The notes beneath the pieces are model-generated. The model worked only from the letters and a program-made list of their open reading frames with translations. It did not search any database and was not told the origin of the DNA. Shown here piece after piece: positions 45,587 through 54,268 of a DNA stretch of 64,000 bases (position 1 is its first letter; every line of letters starts with the position of its first letter). The stretch spans positions 4,669,001 to 4,733,000 of the forward strand of contig NZ_CP084541.1 in assembly GCF_020410765.1 (NCBI RefSeq), written 5' to 3'. Source of the stretch: Streptomyces marincola. GTDB taxonomy: Bacteria; Actinomycetota; Actinomycetes; Streptomycetales; Streptomycetaceae. The position numbers were made by a program, and so were the translations under genes.

Positions 45587-45706
45587 CAGGTCTCCCAGGT
45601 CTCCTCCGCAGGCGGATCGGCGTCGCGCCCGGCAACGGTCACGCCAGTGCACAATAGTCCCTGGCAGCGGGTCGTCGGGCCCGGCCGTCGGCCCGGGTGA
45701 CAGGGC

Positions 45707-45737
45707 CTGACACATGTGCGCCGTTCCGGGGTACAGT
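45707..45737 (+). promoter_or_regulatory. Candidate promoter of the helicase leader
   Basis: CTGACA (45707-45712) and TACAGT (45732-45737) are separated by 19 bases. A second AT-rich hexamer, TATAGC, follows at 45740. Transcription from here would produce a leader of about 350 bases. Confidence 0.4.
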
Positions 45738-45745
45738 GGTATAGC

Positions 45746-46041
45746 GGCTCACTCGTATGTCTCACTGGTACGCGGTGAGCCCATCCCCATGCCGGAGACC
45801 TGGGCCCGGAAAGCGCGGATCGCCCAGGGAACCCCAGGATGCCCGGTCGGTGGCCCGATCGGCTCCGACCTGACCAGCCCTCCGCGCGGTGCGGTGCGGG
45901 TGCCCCCGGGCCTGTCCGGGAAACCCCGCTCCATCCGTGGCATGAGGGGCCCCGCTCGCGCGGTGCGTGCGCTTGAGCGAGACGACCGGGTCCCGTGCCG
46001 GACGACCGGCCCCCCTCGGGGGCCGCCGCTCGACGGCACGG
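45746..46041 (+). ncRNA. Long structured 5' leader of the DEAD-box helicase gene
   Basis: The 510-base stretch 45587-46096 holds no convincing gene but a series of inverted repeats: GGCTCAC/GTGAGCC (45746-45752, 45775-45781), CCTGGGC/GCCCAGG (45799-45805, 45822-45828), GGTCGG/CCGACC (45845-45850, 45865-45870) and a nested pair with outer CCGTGCC/GGCACGG (45993-45999, 46035-46041) around GGCCCCC/GGGGGCC (46008-46024). An RNA-unwinding protein with such a leader suggests autoregulation or cold control. This is inference from base pairing only. Confidence 0.4.
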
Positions 46042-46096
46042 TGCAATCGACCCGCCTCGCCGCCGGGTACCGCGTCACACAGAAGAGGCAACGACC

Positions 46097-47668
46097 CTGT
46101 CCGCTACCAGCACCACTTTCCGAGATCTCGGAATCCTGGCCGAGACAGCCGAGGCCCTGGAGGCCGTCGGCATCGTCACCCCCTTCCCCATCCAGGAAAT
46201 GACCCTCCCCGTCGCACTCGCGGGCACCGACGTCATCGGGCAGGCGAAGACGGGCACCGGCAAGACCCTCGGCTTCGGGCTGCCCCTGCTCGAAGCCGTG
46301 ACCGTCCCGGCCGACGTCGAGTCGGGACGCGCCACCCCGAGCCGGCTCAGTGACGGGCCGCAGGCCCTCGTCGTCGTCCCCACCCGCGAGCTGTGCCAGC
46401 AGGTGACCAACGACCTGCTCACCGCCGGCAAGGTCCGCAACGTGCGGGTCCTGTCGATCTACGGCGGCCGGGCGTACGAGCCGCAGGTCGAGGCGCTCGC
46501 CAAGGGCGTCGACGTGGTCGTCGGCACCCCGGGCCGCCTGCTCGACCTCGCGGCCCAGCGCAAGCTGAACCTCTCCGAGGTGCGCTGCCTCGTCCTCGAC
46601 GAGGCGGACGAGATGCTCGACCTCGGTTTCCTGCCCGACGTGGAGCGGATCATCGAGCTGCTGCCGCCCAAGCGGCAGACGATGCTGTTCTCCGCCACCA
46701 TGCCGGGGCAGGTCATCGGCCTCGCCCGGCGCTACATGAGCCAGCCCACCCACATCCGCGCCTCCGAGCCCGACGACCACGGCGCGACTGTGGCGAACAT
46801 CACGCAGCACGTCTTCCGCGCGCACTCGCTGGACAAGCCCGAGATGGTCGCGCGCATCCTCCAGGCCGAGGGCCGGGGGCTCGCGATGGTGTTCTGCCGC
46901 ACGAAGCGGACCGCGGCCGACGTCGCCGAGCAGCTCGGCAGGCGGGGCTTCGCCGCCGCCGCCGTGCACGGCGACCTGGGCCAGGGCGCGCGCGAGCAGG
47001 CCCTGCGGGCGTTCCGCAACGGCAAGGTCGACGTGCTGGTCTGCACCGACGTCGCGGCCCGCGGCATCGACGTCGACGGCGTCACCCACGTGATCAACTA
47101 CCAGACGCCCGAGGACGAGAAGACCTACCTGCACCGCGTCGGCCGCACCGGCAGGGCGGGCGCGACCGGCACCGCCGTGACGCTCGTGGACTGGGACGAC
47201 ATCCCGCGCTGGCAGCTGATCAACAAGGCGCTCGACCTGGCGTTCCCCGATCCGCCCGAGACCTACTCGACCTCCCCGCACCTGTTCCAGGCGCTCGGCA
47301 TCCCCGAGGGCACCAAGGGCACGCTGCCGCGTGCCGAACGCACCAGGGCCGGGCTCGACGCCGAGGAGATGGAAGACCTCGGCGGCCCCGGTGCCAAGCG
47401 CCGCGGGCGTGAGCCCCGCGGGCGCGAGGCCCGCCAGGCCCCGGCCCGCACGCCCAGGCAGCGCCGCCGCACGCGCGGCGGGGTCGCGCTCGCCGTGCCC
47501 GGCGAGGGCGGGGCGGGCGGCGGCACGCCGGCCGCCGAGGCGGCGGCCGGCGCCGAGTCCGGCGAGTCCGGCGAGTCCGCGGCAGCGCCGCGCACCCCGC
47601 GCCGCAGGCGCCGCCGCACGCGCGGCGGGCAGCCGGGCGCCGCGGAACGCCCCGCCGCGGAGTCCTGA
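46097..47668 (+). CDS. DEAD-box RNA helicase, apparent CTG start
   Basis: This helicase of about 523 residues unwinds structured RNA, probably in ribosome biogenesis or mRNA decay. It has the Q motif (TTFRDLGI to FPIQEMTL), motif I AKTGTGKT, PTREL, TPGR, DEAD, SAT, ARGID and HRVGRTGR. The C-terminus is basic with two RRRRTRGG-like repeats that may bind RNA. No ATG, GTG or TTG lies close to the conserved start; a CTG at 46097 has AGAAGAGG 8 bases upstream and is taken as the start. The alternative GTG at 45995 lies in the leader hairpin and would add 34 unconserved-looking residues. M. tuberculosis RhlE (Rv3211) is the likely orthologue. Confidence 0.9.
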   Translation: MSATSTTFRDLGILAETAEALEAVGIVTPFPIQEMTLPVALAGTDVIGQAKTGTGKTLGFGLPLLEAVTVPADVESGRATPSRLSDGPQALVVVPTRELCQQVTNDLLTAGKVRNVRVLSIYGGRAYEPQVEALAKGVDVVVGTPGRLLDLAAQRKLNLSEVRCLVLDEADEMLDLGFLPDVERIIELLPPKRQTMLFSATMPGQVIGLARRYMSQPTHIRASEPDDHGATVANITQHVFRAHSLDKPEMVARILQAEGRGLAMVFCRTKRTAADVAEQLGRRGFAAAAVHGDLGQGAREQALRAFRNGKVDVLVCTDVAARGIDVDGVTHVINYQTPEDEKTYLHRVGRTGRAGATGTAVTLVDWDDIPRWQLINKALDLAFPDPPETYSTSPHLFQALGIPEGTKGTLPRAERTRAGLDAEEMEDLGGPGAKRRGREPRGREARQAPARTPRQRRRTRGGVALAVPGEGGAGGGTPAAEAAAGAESGESGESAAAPRTPRRRRRRTRGGQPGAAERPAAES

Positions 47669-47692
47669 GGCTGCGGTCGGCCGGGCGAGCCG

Positions 47693-49465
47693 TCAGCCGG
47701 CGGTGCCGCGCAGCACCGGCTCGCCGTCCCGGGTCAGGCGCCAGCCGCCGCCCGCGGCGGCGAACGCCGCCGGGTCGATCCGGCCGTGCGCGCGCACCCA
47801 GGAGGCCAGCGTGTCGCGGAACGGCTCCTGCCCGGACCACAGGCGTTCTGCGCCGGCGATGTGCGGATAGTTCCCGCCGCCGCCGGCGCGGTGCGCGGTG
47901 ACCGCGAGCACGAACGCGTCGTCGTCCGCCACCGGCCGCCCGGCGTGCGCGAGCGCGGTGACGCGGGTGCCCGCGGGGCGCGCGATGTCGATGTCGTAGC
48001 GGACGCCCCCGACCACGTCGTAGTCGTAGTCGGGGACGCCGTCCGCGTTCGTCAGGGCCGCCGGGTCCGCCACCGGCGCGCCCGGCGGGGTCCGCGCGAA
48101 GTAGCGCGCCGCGTGCTCCAGGTAATCCCGCAGCCGCGCGCCCGAGATCAGCCGGGCCTCAAGCGTGCTCCCGTACGGGTCGAGTCCGGCGAGCGCGCCC
48201 AGGGTGACCCGGCCGGCCGGGATCGCGGCGGTCCGCGGCGGCAACGCCACCTGCGCGAGCACGGGAACGCCCGCGGCGCGCGTCCCGGAAAGGGCGGCGC
48301 GCACGGTCTCCGCCCGCACGTGGCCGATGAAGCGCACGAGCGGCGTGTCGCGCCAGGGCGCCTCGGCCGCCGTCATGGCCCGCGCGGCGCCGCCGATCCG
48401 CTGCCCGGTGTGCGCCACGGCCCGCGCGTGGCCGGGGGCGGCCAGGGCGGTGACGCGCGGGTCCTCCGGCACGCCCGCGCTGGAGAGCACCCGCGCGGTG
48501 ACCGTGTCCGTGCGCCACCCGCCGTTCTCGCGCACGAGCGCGAAGTCGAACACGGACAGCCGCTTGCCCCAGTACAGGGGTTCTGAGAGCGCCACGTCCC
48601 GGCCGGTCACGGCGTTGCGGACCCGCCGTTCCCCGACCTCCTCGTGCGCGTGGCCCACCAGGACGGCGTCGATGCCGGGCACGCGGCGCGCGAGCCGGAC
48701 GGCCGCGTGCTCCGCGTGGGGCACCCGGTCGCCGTACGAGGACGGGCCGCCGGCGCCCGAGTGGGCCGCGACGATCACCACGTCGGCGCCCAGGGCGCGC
48801 AGCCGCGGCACGTGGCGCGCGGCCTCTTCCGGCAGGCCGGAGAAGGCCAGCCGGCCCTCGACGGCCGACCGGGCCCACAGGGCGGTGCCCGGGTTGGTCA
48901 GGCCGAGCACGGCCACGTGGACGTCGGGACCCGAGGGCGTGCGCAGCCGGGTCCGCCAGTGGGGCGGGAACGCCGGCCGCCCCGTGCGCGCGTCCAGCGC
49001 GTTGGCGGCGAGCAGCGGAAAGTCGCACTGGCGCTCGAACGCGCGCAGCAGGGGGATGCCGTAGTCGAAGTCGTGGTTGCCGAGGGCCGCCGCGTCGTAG
49101 CCGACGGCGTTCATCGCCAGGGCCATCGGGTGCGGGGCGGCGCCCTCGCGGGTGATCGGCTCGACCCTGGCGTGGTAGTCGGCGAGCGCGGTGCCCTGGA
49201 GGGTGTCGCCCGCGTCGATCAGGAGGGTGCGCGCGCGGCCCCGGTCGGCGCGGACCTCGTCGACGAGCGTGGACAGCCTGGCGAGGCCGATGTCGCCGGA
49301 ACCCGGGCCCGCGTACGGCGCGCCCGCGACGTAGTCCCAGTCGAGGGCGTGGCCGTGCAGGTCGGCCGTGCCGAGCACGGTGAACGTGAACCGGTCGCGC
49401 CGCGGCGTGGGGGCCGCGCGCGGGACGCGGGCCGCGCCGGTGGTCGTCCTCGGGGCGAGCGGCAT
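47693..49465 (-). CDS. Bifunctional metallophosphatase / 5'-nucleotidase
   Basis: This 590-residue protein has the calcineurin-like phosphoesterase motifs TADLHGH, DAGDTLQG, GNHDFDYG and GHAHEE that hold two metals, and a C-terminal 5'-nucleotidase substrate domain with RAGGGGNYP. It would hydrolyse nucleotides or 2',3'-cyclic nucleotides. No signal peptide is visible at MPLAPRTTTGAARVPRAAPT, unlike most periplasmic homologues, so it may be cytoplasmic or exported otherwise. The ATG at 49465 follows AGGAGCC. Confidence 0.9.
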   Translation of the reverse strand: MPLAPRTTTGAARVPRAAPTPRRDRFTFTVLGTADLHGHALDWDYVAGAPYAGPGSGDIGLARLSTLVDEVRADRGRARTLLIDAGDTLQGTALADYHARVEPITREGAAPHPMALAMNAVGYDAAALGNHDFDYGIPLLRAFERQCDFPLLAANALDARTGRPAFPPHWRTRLRTPSGPDVHVAVLGLTNPGTALWARSAVEGRLAFSGLPEEAARHVPRLRALGADVVIVAAHSGAGGPSSYGDRVPHAEHAAVRLARRVPGIDAVLVGHAHEEVGERRVRNAVTGRDVALSEPLYWGKRLSVFDFALVRENGGWRTDTVTARVLSSAGVPEDPRVTALAAPGHARAVAHTGQRIGGAARAMTAAEAPWRDTPLVRFIGHVRAETVRAALSGTRAAGVPVLAQVALPPRTAAIPAGRVTLGALAGLDPYGSTLEARLISGARLRDYLEHAARYFARTPPGAPVADPAALTNADGVPDYDYDVVGGVRYDIDIARPAGTRVTALAHAGRPVADDDAFVLAVTAHRAGGGGNYPHIAGAERLWSGQEPFRDTLASWVRAHGRIDPAAFAAAGGGWRLTRDGEPVLRGTAG

Positions 49466-49625
49466 GCGTGGCTCCTGGTGGTTCGGCCGGCGGTGGGTGA
49501 CGCGCGGGGGATTGTGCCCCGGGGCGCCCGTTCCGCGACACCCGGGCCCGTTGAGCGACACCCGGGCCCGCGCCCGAGCCCGCGCGAGTCGGTTCCCGGG
49601 CCCGCGGCGGCGCGGCCGGCCGGGT

Positions 49626-49631
49626 TACCTT
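49626..49631 (+). promoter_or_regulatory. Leaderless -10 box of the alpha/beta hydrolase gene at 49639
   Basis: TACCTT ends 7 bases before the GTG start at 49639. No ribosome site lies between. Confidence 0.5.
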
Positions 49632-49638
49632 CGATGGT

Positions 49639-50592
49639 GTGAGCAGACCGCCGTTCTGTGTGCCGCCCGCCGGGGTCGGGGCCCACCGCCTCGCCACCCG
49701 GCGCGGCACGTTCGCCGTCCTGGACGCCGCACCGGCCTGCGAGCCGGTCGGGACGGTCCTCCTCGTGCCCGGCTACACCGGCAGCAAGGAGGACTTCATC
49801 GCGCTCCTCGAACCGCTGGCCGCCGCCGGCTACCGCGCGGTCGCCGTGGACGGGCGGGGGCAGTACGAGACGACCGGCCTGCCGGGCCGGACCGCCTACG
49901 GGCTCGGTGCCCTCGCGGAGGACGTGCTGGCGCAGGCGGACGCGCTGGGCGCGGGCCCGGTCCATTTGGTGGGGCACTCGCTCGGCGGCCTGATCTCGCG
50001 CGGCGCGGTGCTGCGCGCGATGGCCGCGGGGCTGCCGTCGCCGTTCGCGTCGCTCACGCTGATCGCCTCGGGGCCGGGGCGCGTCGCCCGCTCGCAGCGG
50101 TGGCGGGCCCGCGCGCTGCGCGTCGGGCTGCCCCTGCTCGGCGCGGCCCGGGTGTGGCGCGCGGTGCACCGGCGGGTGGAGCCGGGGGAGGTGGGCGCGT
50201 TCCTGCACCGCCGCTGGCTGGCCAACGCGCCCGACCAGCTGCTGGTGACCGGGCGCACCCTGCGGTACGAGCCGGACCGGGTGGCGCGGCTGGCCGCGGC
50301 CGGGCTGCCCGTGCACGTGCTGTCGGGGGAGCGGGACGGCGCGTGGCCGGTGCCGCTGCTCGACGGCATGGCGGCCCGGCTGAACGCGCGGCGCACGGTC
50401 GTCACCGGCGCCGGGCACTCGCCGAACGCCGAGCGGCCCGAGGCCACGGCCGCGGCGCTCGTGGCGTTCTGGCAGGACACGGCGGCCCGGCCGGGGGGCG
50501 GGAGCGGGACAGCGGCCGCCGAGGCGGCCGGCGCCGGCGGGGGCGTCAGCCGGCGGCCGTCAGCGGACGGGCACCCTTCGCCCGCCGCGTGA
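49639..50592 (+). CDS. Alpha/beta hydrolase
   Basis: This 317-residue protein has the hydrolase fold with HGxxG replaced by VPGYTGSKEDF, the nucleophile elbow GHSLGG (Ser), Asp in SGERDGAWPV and His in GAGHSPNAERP. Substrate is unknown. The C-terminal 30 residues are low-complexity and run 47 bases into the convergent PHP gene, which suggests a recent extension past an older stop. The GTG start is leaderless. Confidence 0.85.
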   Translation: MSRPPFCVPPAGVGAHRLATRRGTFAVLDAAPACEPVGTVLLVPGYTGSKEDFIALLEPLAAAGYRAVAVDGRGQYETTGLPGRTAYGLGALAEDVLAQADALGAGPVHLVGHSLGGLISRGAVLRAMAAGLPSPFASLTLIASGPGRVARSQRWRARALRVGLPLLGAARVWRAVHRRVEPGEVGAFLHRRWLANAPDQLLVTGRTLRYEPDRVARLAAAGLPVHVLSGERDGAWPVPLLDGMAARLNARRTVVTGAGHSPNAERPEATAAALVAFWQDTAARPGGGSGTAAAEAAGAGGGVSRRPSADGHPSPAA

Positions 50593-51394
50593 TCTCCGCG
50601 TAGGTCTCGGGGGACGTCGTGTGCTCGCCGAGGCGGCACCACTTGCGCGTGCCGTGGTAGTCGCTCGACCCGGTGGTGAGCAGCCCGAGGTCGGCCGCCA
50701 TGCCCCGCAGCCGGTCCCGCGTCGCGGCGTCGTGGTCGATGTGGTCCACCTCGACGCCGTCGAGCCCCGCCCCGGCGAGCAGGGCGATGGCCGAGTCGGG
50801 CACGACCCGCCCGCGGCGCGCCGCCAGGGGGTGGGCGAACACGGCGACGCCGCCCGCGTCGTGGATGAGGCGGATGGCCGTGACGGCGTCGAGCTCGTGC
50901 TTGTCGACGTGCGCGCGCCCGCCGTCACCGATCCACTCCTGCGTGAACGCGGCGGACACGTCGTCGATGACGCCGACCTCGATCATGGCGGTGGCGATGT
51001 GCGGACGCCCCACCGCGCCCTGGGCCAGCTCGCGCACGCGCTCCCAGCGCACCGGTACGCCGAGTTCGTTCAGCCGGGCCACGATGGCCCGCGCCCTGTG
51101 CGTCCGGTCGTCGCGCAGCAGCTCGCGCTCCCGGGCCAGTTCGGGCTCGGCCGGGTCGAACAGGTACGCCAGCATGTGCAGGCTCACCCCGTCGAGGCGG
51201 CAGGAGATCTCCGCGCCGGTCACCAACGTCAGCCCGGGCGGCAGGGCCGCGGCGGCCTCCGCGTGGCCCGCGACCGTGTCGTGGTCGGTGAGCGCGACGA
51301 CGTCGAGGCCCGCGGCGCGCGCCGCCGCCACCAGCTCGGCGGGGGAGTCGGTGCCGTCGGACGCCGTGGAGTGGGTGTGCAGGTCGATGAGCAC
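50546..51394 (-). CDS. PHP-domain phosphoesterase (RNase AM/TrpH-like)
   Basis: This 282-residue metal-dependent phosphoesterase has the PHP motifs DLHTHSTASDGT, LTDHDTVAG, GAEISC, FAHPLAARRG and GSSDYHG, with the His/Asp/Glu ligands for three metals. Homologues cleave 3',5'-bisnucleotides or trim RNA 5' ends. The GTG at 51394 has TATGGT (51401-51406) 6 bases upstream and is leaderless. It overlaps the convergent hydrolase gene by 47 bases. Confidence 0.9.
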   Translation of the reverse strand: MLIDLHTHSTASDGTDSPAELVAAARAAGLDVVALTDHDTVAGHAEAAAALPPGLTLVTGAEISCRLDGVSLHMLAYLFDPAEPELARERELLRDDRTHRARAIVARLNELGVPVRWERVRELAQGAVGRPHIATAMIEVGVIDDVSAAFTQEWIGDGGRAHVDKHELDAVTAIRLIHDAGGVAVFAHPLAARRGRVVPDSAIALLAGAGLDGVEVDHIDHDAATRDRLRGMAADLGLLTTGSSDYHGTRKWCRLGEHTTSPETYAEITRRAKGARPLTAAG

Positions 51395-51400
51395 ACCGCC

Positions 51401-51406
51401 ACCATA
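51401..51406 (-). promoter_or_regulatory. Leaderless -10 box of the PHP gene
   Basis: TATGGT on the minus strand ends 6 bases before the GTG start at 51394. Confidence 0.5.
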
Positions 51407-51476
51407 GCGGCGGCGCGGGACCCTCCCGCCCGCCGGTGCCCGCCAGGGCCCGCGGCCCGCCCCTCCGGCGGCCGGG

Positions 51477-52115
51477 TCAGGACAGCAGCCGCGGCGAGAG
51501 GGCGCCGCAGGGCACGAGGTCCACCTCGGAGCCGGCGTCGCGCAGGTCGGCGAGCACCAGTTCGTCGTAGAGCAGCAGGCCCGACTCCCGGGGCCAGGTG
51601 ACGGCCCACAGCCACAGGCCCATGGCCTCGCCGGCGAACACGGCACGGTCCTCGGGCGTGCCGTCGAGCAGCCACAGCGGCGTCGCGCGGCCGGCCGCGA
51701 GCACCTTGGCCCGCGGCGGCTCGGTGACGTTCAGCCCGGCCCCGGGGTCGGGCCCCGGCAGGCCGGCGTACCGGGCGCCGAGGCCGACGCCGAGCTCCTC
51801 GGCGATCAGCAGCAGTTCGCCCGGGCCGCCCAGCGGTCCCGGGCCCGAGCAGGCGACGGCGGTGGCCCGCCCGCCGTCGCGGTCGTCACCCGCGTACGCG
51901 ACGCCCGTGAACAGCCAGCCCACCGGCAGCGGCCACGGCATCCACACCGGCACGCGGCTGCGGCCCACGGCCACGGTGAGCGCGTTCACGCTGGGCGGTA
52001 TGACGGGTTGCAGGGGATGCACCGGGCCGTGCGCGCCGCACTGCCAGGAGTCGGCGAAAAGGCCGGGTGCCCGCACCCGCCCGCCGCACTTCGGGCAACT
52101 GGGTTCGCCCCTCAT
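51477..52115 (-). CDS. DUF6758-type protein with zinc ribbon
   Basis: This 212-residue protein starts MRGEPSCPKCGGRVRAPG, with a CPKC pair followed by Cys and His in WQCGAHG, which should bind zinc. The remainder contains WPLPVGWLFTGVAYAGDD and LWAVTWPRESGLLL, conserved in Streptomyces. Function is unknown. The ATG at 52115 is preferred to a TTG three codons earlier because homologues begin at MRGEPS. It follows the SUFU and EamA genes on the same strand. Confidence 0.78.
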   Translation of the reverse strand: MRGEPSCPKCGGRVRAPGLFADSWQCGAHGPVHPLQPVIPPSVNALTVAVGRSRVPVWMPWPLPVGWLFTGVAYAGDDRDGGRATAVACSGPGPLGGPGELLLIAEELGVGLGARYAGLPGPDPGAGLNVTEPPRAKVLAAGRATPLWLLDGTPEDRAVFAGEAMGLWLWAVTWPRESGLLLYDELVLADLRDAGSEVDLVPCGALSPRLLS

Positions 52116-52158
52116 GGGGTACAACCGTCCCTCCGCGCGGCCCGTCCGTCAAGCCGTG

Positions 52159-52755
52159 TCACGGGCCGAGGGGCACCGCCGCACGGGTCGGATCGCACAG
52201 GTCCGTGCCGTGGTGCAGCCACCGTTCCTCCAGGGCAGCGGCGCCGTGGACGCGTTTCCACGCCGCCTCGTTCGGGGTCATCGGCAGGAGAGGGAAGAAG
52301 CGCACCGGGTCGCACGGCGCGGGCAGCGCGAGGTCGGGCACCTCGGCGCCGGGCTCGCCGGTCAGGACGCAGGTGAACGGCGCGCCGGGCCACAGCGGCT
52401 CGCCCAGGTCCAGCGACCCGCCGGCCGCCACGACCAGGCCCTCCACCTGCGGGGACGCGGCGAACACCGCCAGGGCCCGGTGCACGCCGTCCGTCGCCGC
52501 GCGCCCCGCGCGCAGGGTGAGCAGCAGCTCGGCGCGCGGCCCGCGCAGCGGATCGGCGAGCGCCGCGCCCGGGTCCGTCATCGGCTCGTCCGACATGCCG
52601 GAGGTGACGTACCTGACCAGGCCGCGCCGCGGGTCGGGAACGCGCAGCACCTCGATGCGCCGGGCCCCGAGGAACGTCACCGCCGCGCGCGCGTCCGGCT
52701 CGCCGAGCACCTCGCGCAGCCGTTCCGCCACGCGCTCGCCCACGCCGCCGGCCAT
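52159..52755 (-). CDS. Suppressor-of-fused (SUFU) domain protein
   Basis: This 198-residue protein resembles bacterial SUFU-domain proteins: RRIEVLRVPDPRRGLVRYVT early, AELLLTLRAGR in the middle and FFPLLPMTPNEAAWKRVHG near the end. Some bacterial SUFU proteins are immunity proteins, but here it is a housekeeping-type neighbour with no toxin gene in sight. Its ATG overlaps the EamA stop by one base (TGATG), so they are translationally coupled. Confidence 0.78.
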   Translation of the reverse strand: MAGGVGERVAERLREVLGEPDARAAVTFLGARRIEVLRVPDPRRGLVRYVTSGMSDEPMTDPGAALADPLRGPRAELLLTLRAGRAATDGVHRALAVFAASPQVEGLVVAAGGSLDLGEPLWPGAPFTCVLTGEPGAEVPDLALPAPCDPVRFFPLLPMTPNEAAWKRVHGAAALEERWLHHGTDLCDPTRAAVPLGP

Positions 52756-53705
52756 CAGGCGCGCTCCGCCCGGATCACGAGCGCGAGCCCGAGCAGGATG
52801 ACCGCGAGCGCCGGGTAGGCGGCGGCCGGCGGGAACTGCCCGAGCCACAGGGCCGCGAGCAGCGCGGCGCCCGGCGTTTCGAGGAGCAGCGAGATGGAGG
52901 TGACGGACGGGCCGAGGCCGCGGACCACGCGGTTGAGCAGCGAGTGGCCGAGGAGCTGGGCGGCGACGGTCAGCGCGAGCAGCTTGAGCCAGGTCTCGCC
53001 CGAGTACCCGCCGAGCGAGGCGCCGGCGACCAGGCAGGCGATCAGCAGCAGCACGGCCGTGGTGGTGTAGCAGACGAACGTGTACGCCGTCGTGCTCGCG
53101 GTGCGCCGCACCTCGGCGCCGATCAGCACGTACACCGCGGCGGCGGCGCCGCCCGCGAGCGCGAGCGCGTCCCCGGTCAGGGCCCGGGCCGAGACCGTCA
53201 GGTCGACGCCGGTCAGGACCACGGCGCCGGCCACGGCGACGGCGGAGCCGACCCACACGGCGCGCGGCGGGCGGTGGCCGGTCAGGCGCAGCAGCAGGGT
53301 GGTCCAGATGGGCGTCGTGGTGACCAGGGCGACCGAGGAGGCCACGGAGGTCAGCTGGAGGCTGGGCAGCCACAGGCCGAAGTGCGCGGCGAGCGCGGCG
53401 CCGGCGGCGGCGGACAGCAGCAGCGTGCGCCGGTCGAGCCGGGCCAGTTCGGTGCGCGGCCGCGTCCTCAGCAGCACGAGGGGGGCGAGCCCGGCGGCGG
53501 CCATGGCGTTGCGCCAGAAGGCGATGGCGAGGGCGGGCGCGGCGGTGGCCGCGATCAGCGGTCCCGACAGCGAGACGCCCGCGACGGCCACGCCGAGCAG
53601 CATGATGTCGGTGCGCCGGTGGGCCGGCTCGGGAACGGAAAGCGGGGCGCGGGTCCCGGCGGTGCGCTGACCGCCGGTGCGCCGACTGCCGGTGACGGGC
53701 ACCAC
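52755..53705 (-). CDS. EamA/DMT-family transporter
   Basis: This 316-residue membrane protein has ten hydrophobic segments in two EamA repeats, with the typical FWRNAMAAAGLAPLVLLR and SLLLETPGAALLAALWL regions. Such carriers export metabolites or amino acids; the substrate is unknown. A polar N-terminus of about 33 residues precedes the first helix, so the GTG at 53705 may not be the true start. It is coupled to the SUFU gene. Confidence 0.85.
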   Translation of the reverse strand: MVPVTGSRRTGGQRTAGTRAPLSVPEPAHRRTDIMLLGVAVAGVSLSGPLIAATAAPALAIAFWRNAMAAAGLAPLVLLRTRPRTELARLDRRTLLLSAAAGAALAAHFGLWLPSLQLTSVASSVALVTTTPIWTTLLLRLTGHRPPRAVWVGSAVAVAGAVVLTGVDLTVSARALTGDALALAGGAAAAVYVLIGAEVRRTASTTAYTFVCYTTTAVLLLIACLVAGASLGGYSGETWLKLLALTVAAQLLGHSLLNRVVRGLGPSVTSISLLLETPGAALLAALWLGQFPPAAAYPALAVILLGLALVIRAERA

Positions 53706-53800
53706 CGCCGCCTCCTCCCCATGCTCGGCCGCGGTTTCGTTGCGCGCCGCCGCGGCGGCGCACCCAGCCTATCCGGGCCGGGCGGTGGACGGCAGCGCGA

Positions 53801-53836
53801 GCGGGCGGCGGCCGGTATGCGCCGGCCGCCGCCCGC
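53801..53836. terminator. Terminator after the DUF3107 gene
   Basis: GCGGGCGGCGGCCGG (53801-53815) pairs perfectly with its complement at 53822-53836 across a TATGCG loop, downstream of the minus-strand DUF3107 gene. Confidence 0.75.
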
Positions 53837-53865
53837 CCGTCTGCCCGGTGCGCTGTCCGCGCGGC

Positions 53866-54093
53866 CTACAGTGCCCCGAAGCCCACCCGGCGCTGGGTCG
53901 GCTGGCCGATCTCGACGTAGGCCACCCGGTCGGCGGGGACCAGGACCTTGCGGCCACGCTCGTCGACCAGGCTGAGCAGCTGGGTGGTGCCGGACAGCGC
54001 CGCGTTGACCGCGCTCTCGACCTCTTCGGCGGACTGCCCGCTTTCGAGAACGATCTCTCGCGGTGTGTGCTGTACGCCGATCTTGATTTCCAC
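53866..54093 (-). CDS. DUF3107 protein
   Basis: This 75-residue actinobacterial protein begins VEIKIGVQHTPREIVLES and contains VPADRVAYVEIG, matching the conserved family (TB9.4/Rv3208A in M. tuberculosis). Function is unknown. The GTG at 54093 follows GGAGGGA. In mycobacteria it sits next to the TetR regulator FasR, as it does here, with 175 bases between. Confidence 0.92.
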   Translation of the reverse strand: MEIKIGVQHTPREIVLESGQSAEEVESAVNAALSGTTQLLSLVDERGRKVLVPADRVAYVEIGQPTQRRVGFGAL

Positions 54094-54268
54094 GGCCTGT
54101 CCCTCCGCTGATCCTTCGTGCGCGCCGGTCCGCGCCGTACTGAGCACAGGTTAGCCGCGCCGCCGCCCGGCCCCGCTCCGGGCGTCCACGCCCAGAGCGA
54201 ACAGCCGGCGCGCGCCGCCGCCCGGCCGGCGGGGCGTCCGGGCGTCCGGTGCTGCCGGGCGGGCCGGA

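Noticed and set aside
45599..45720. N-terminal extension of the ferritin-like protein to 45715
   Set aside because: The added residues are Arg/Gly/Cys-rich, and a good ribosome site precedes the ATG at 45586.
52159..52755. SUFU protein as part of a toxin-immunity system
   Set aside because: No polymorphic toxin or secretion gene is nearby, and the gene is coupled to an EamA transporter in an otherwise ordinary region.
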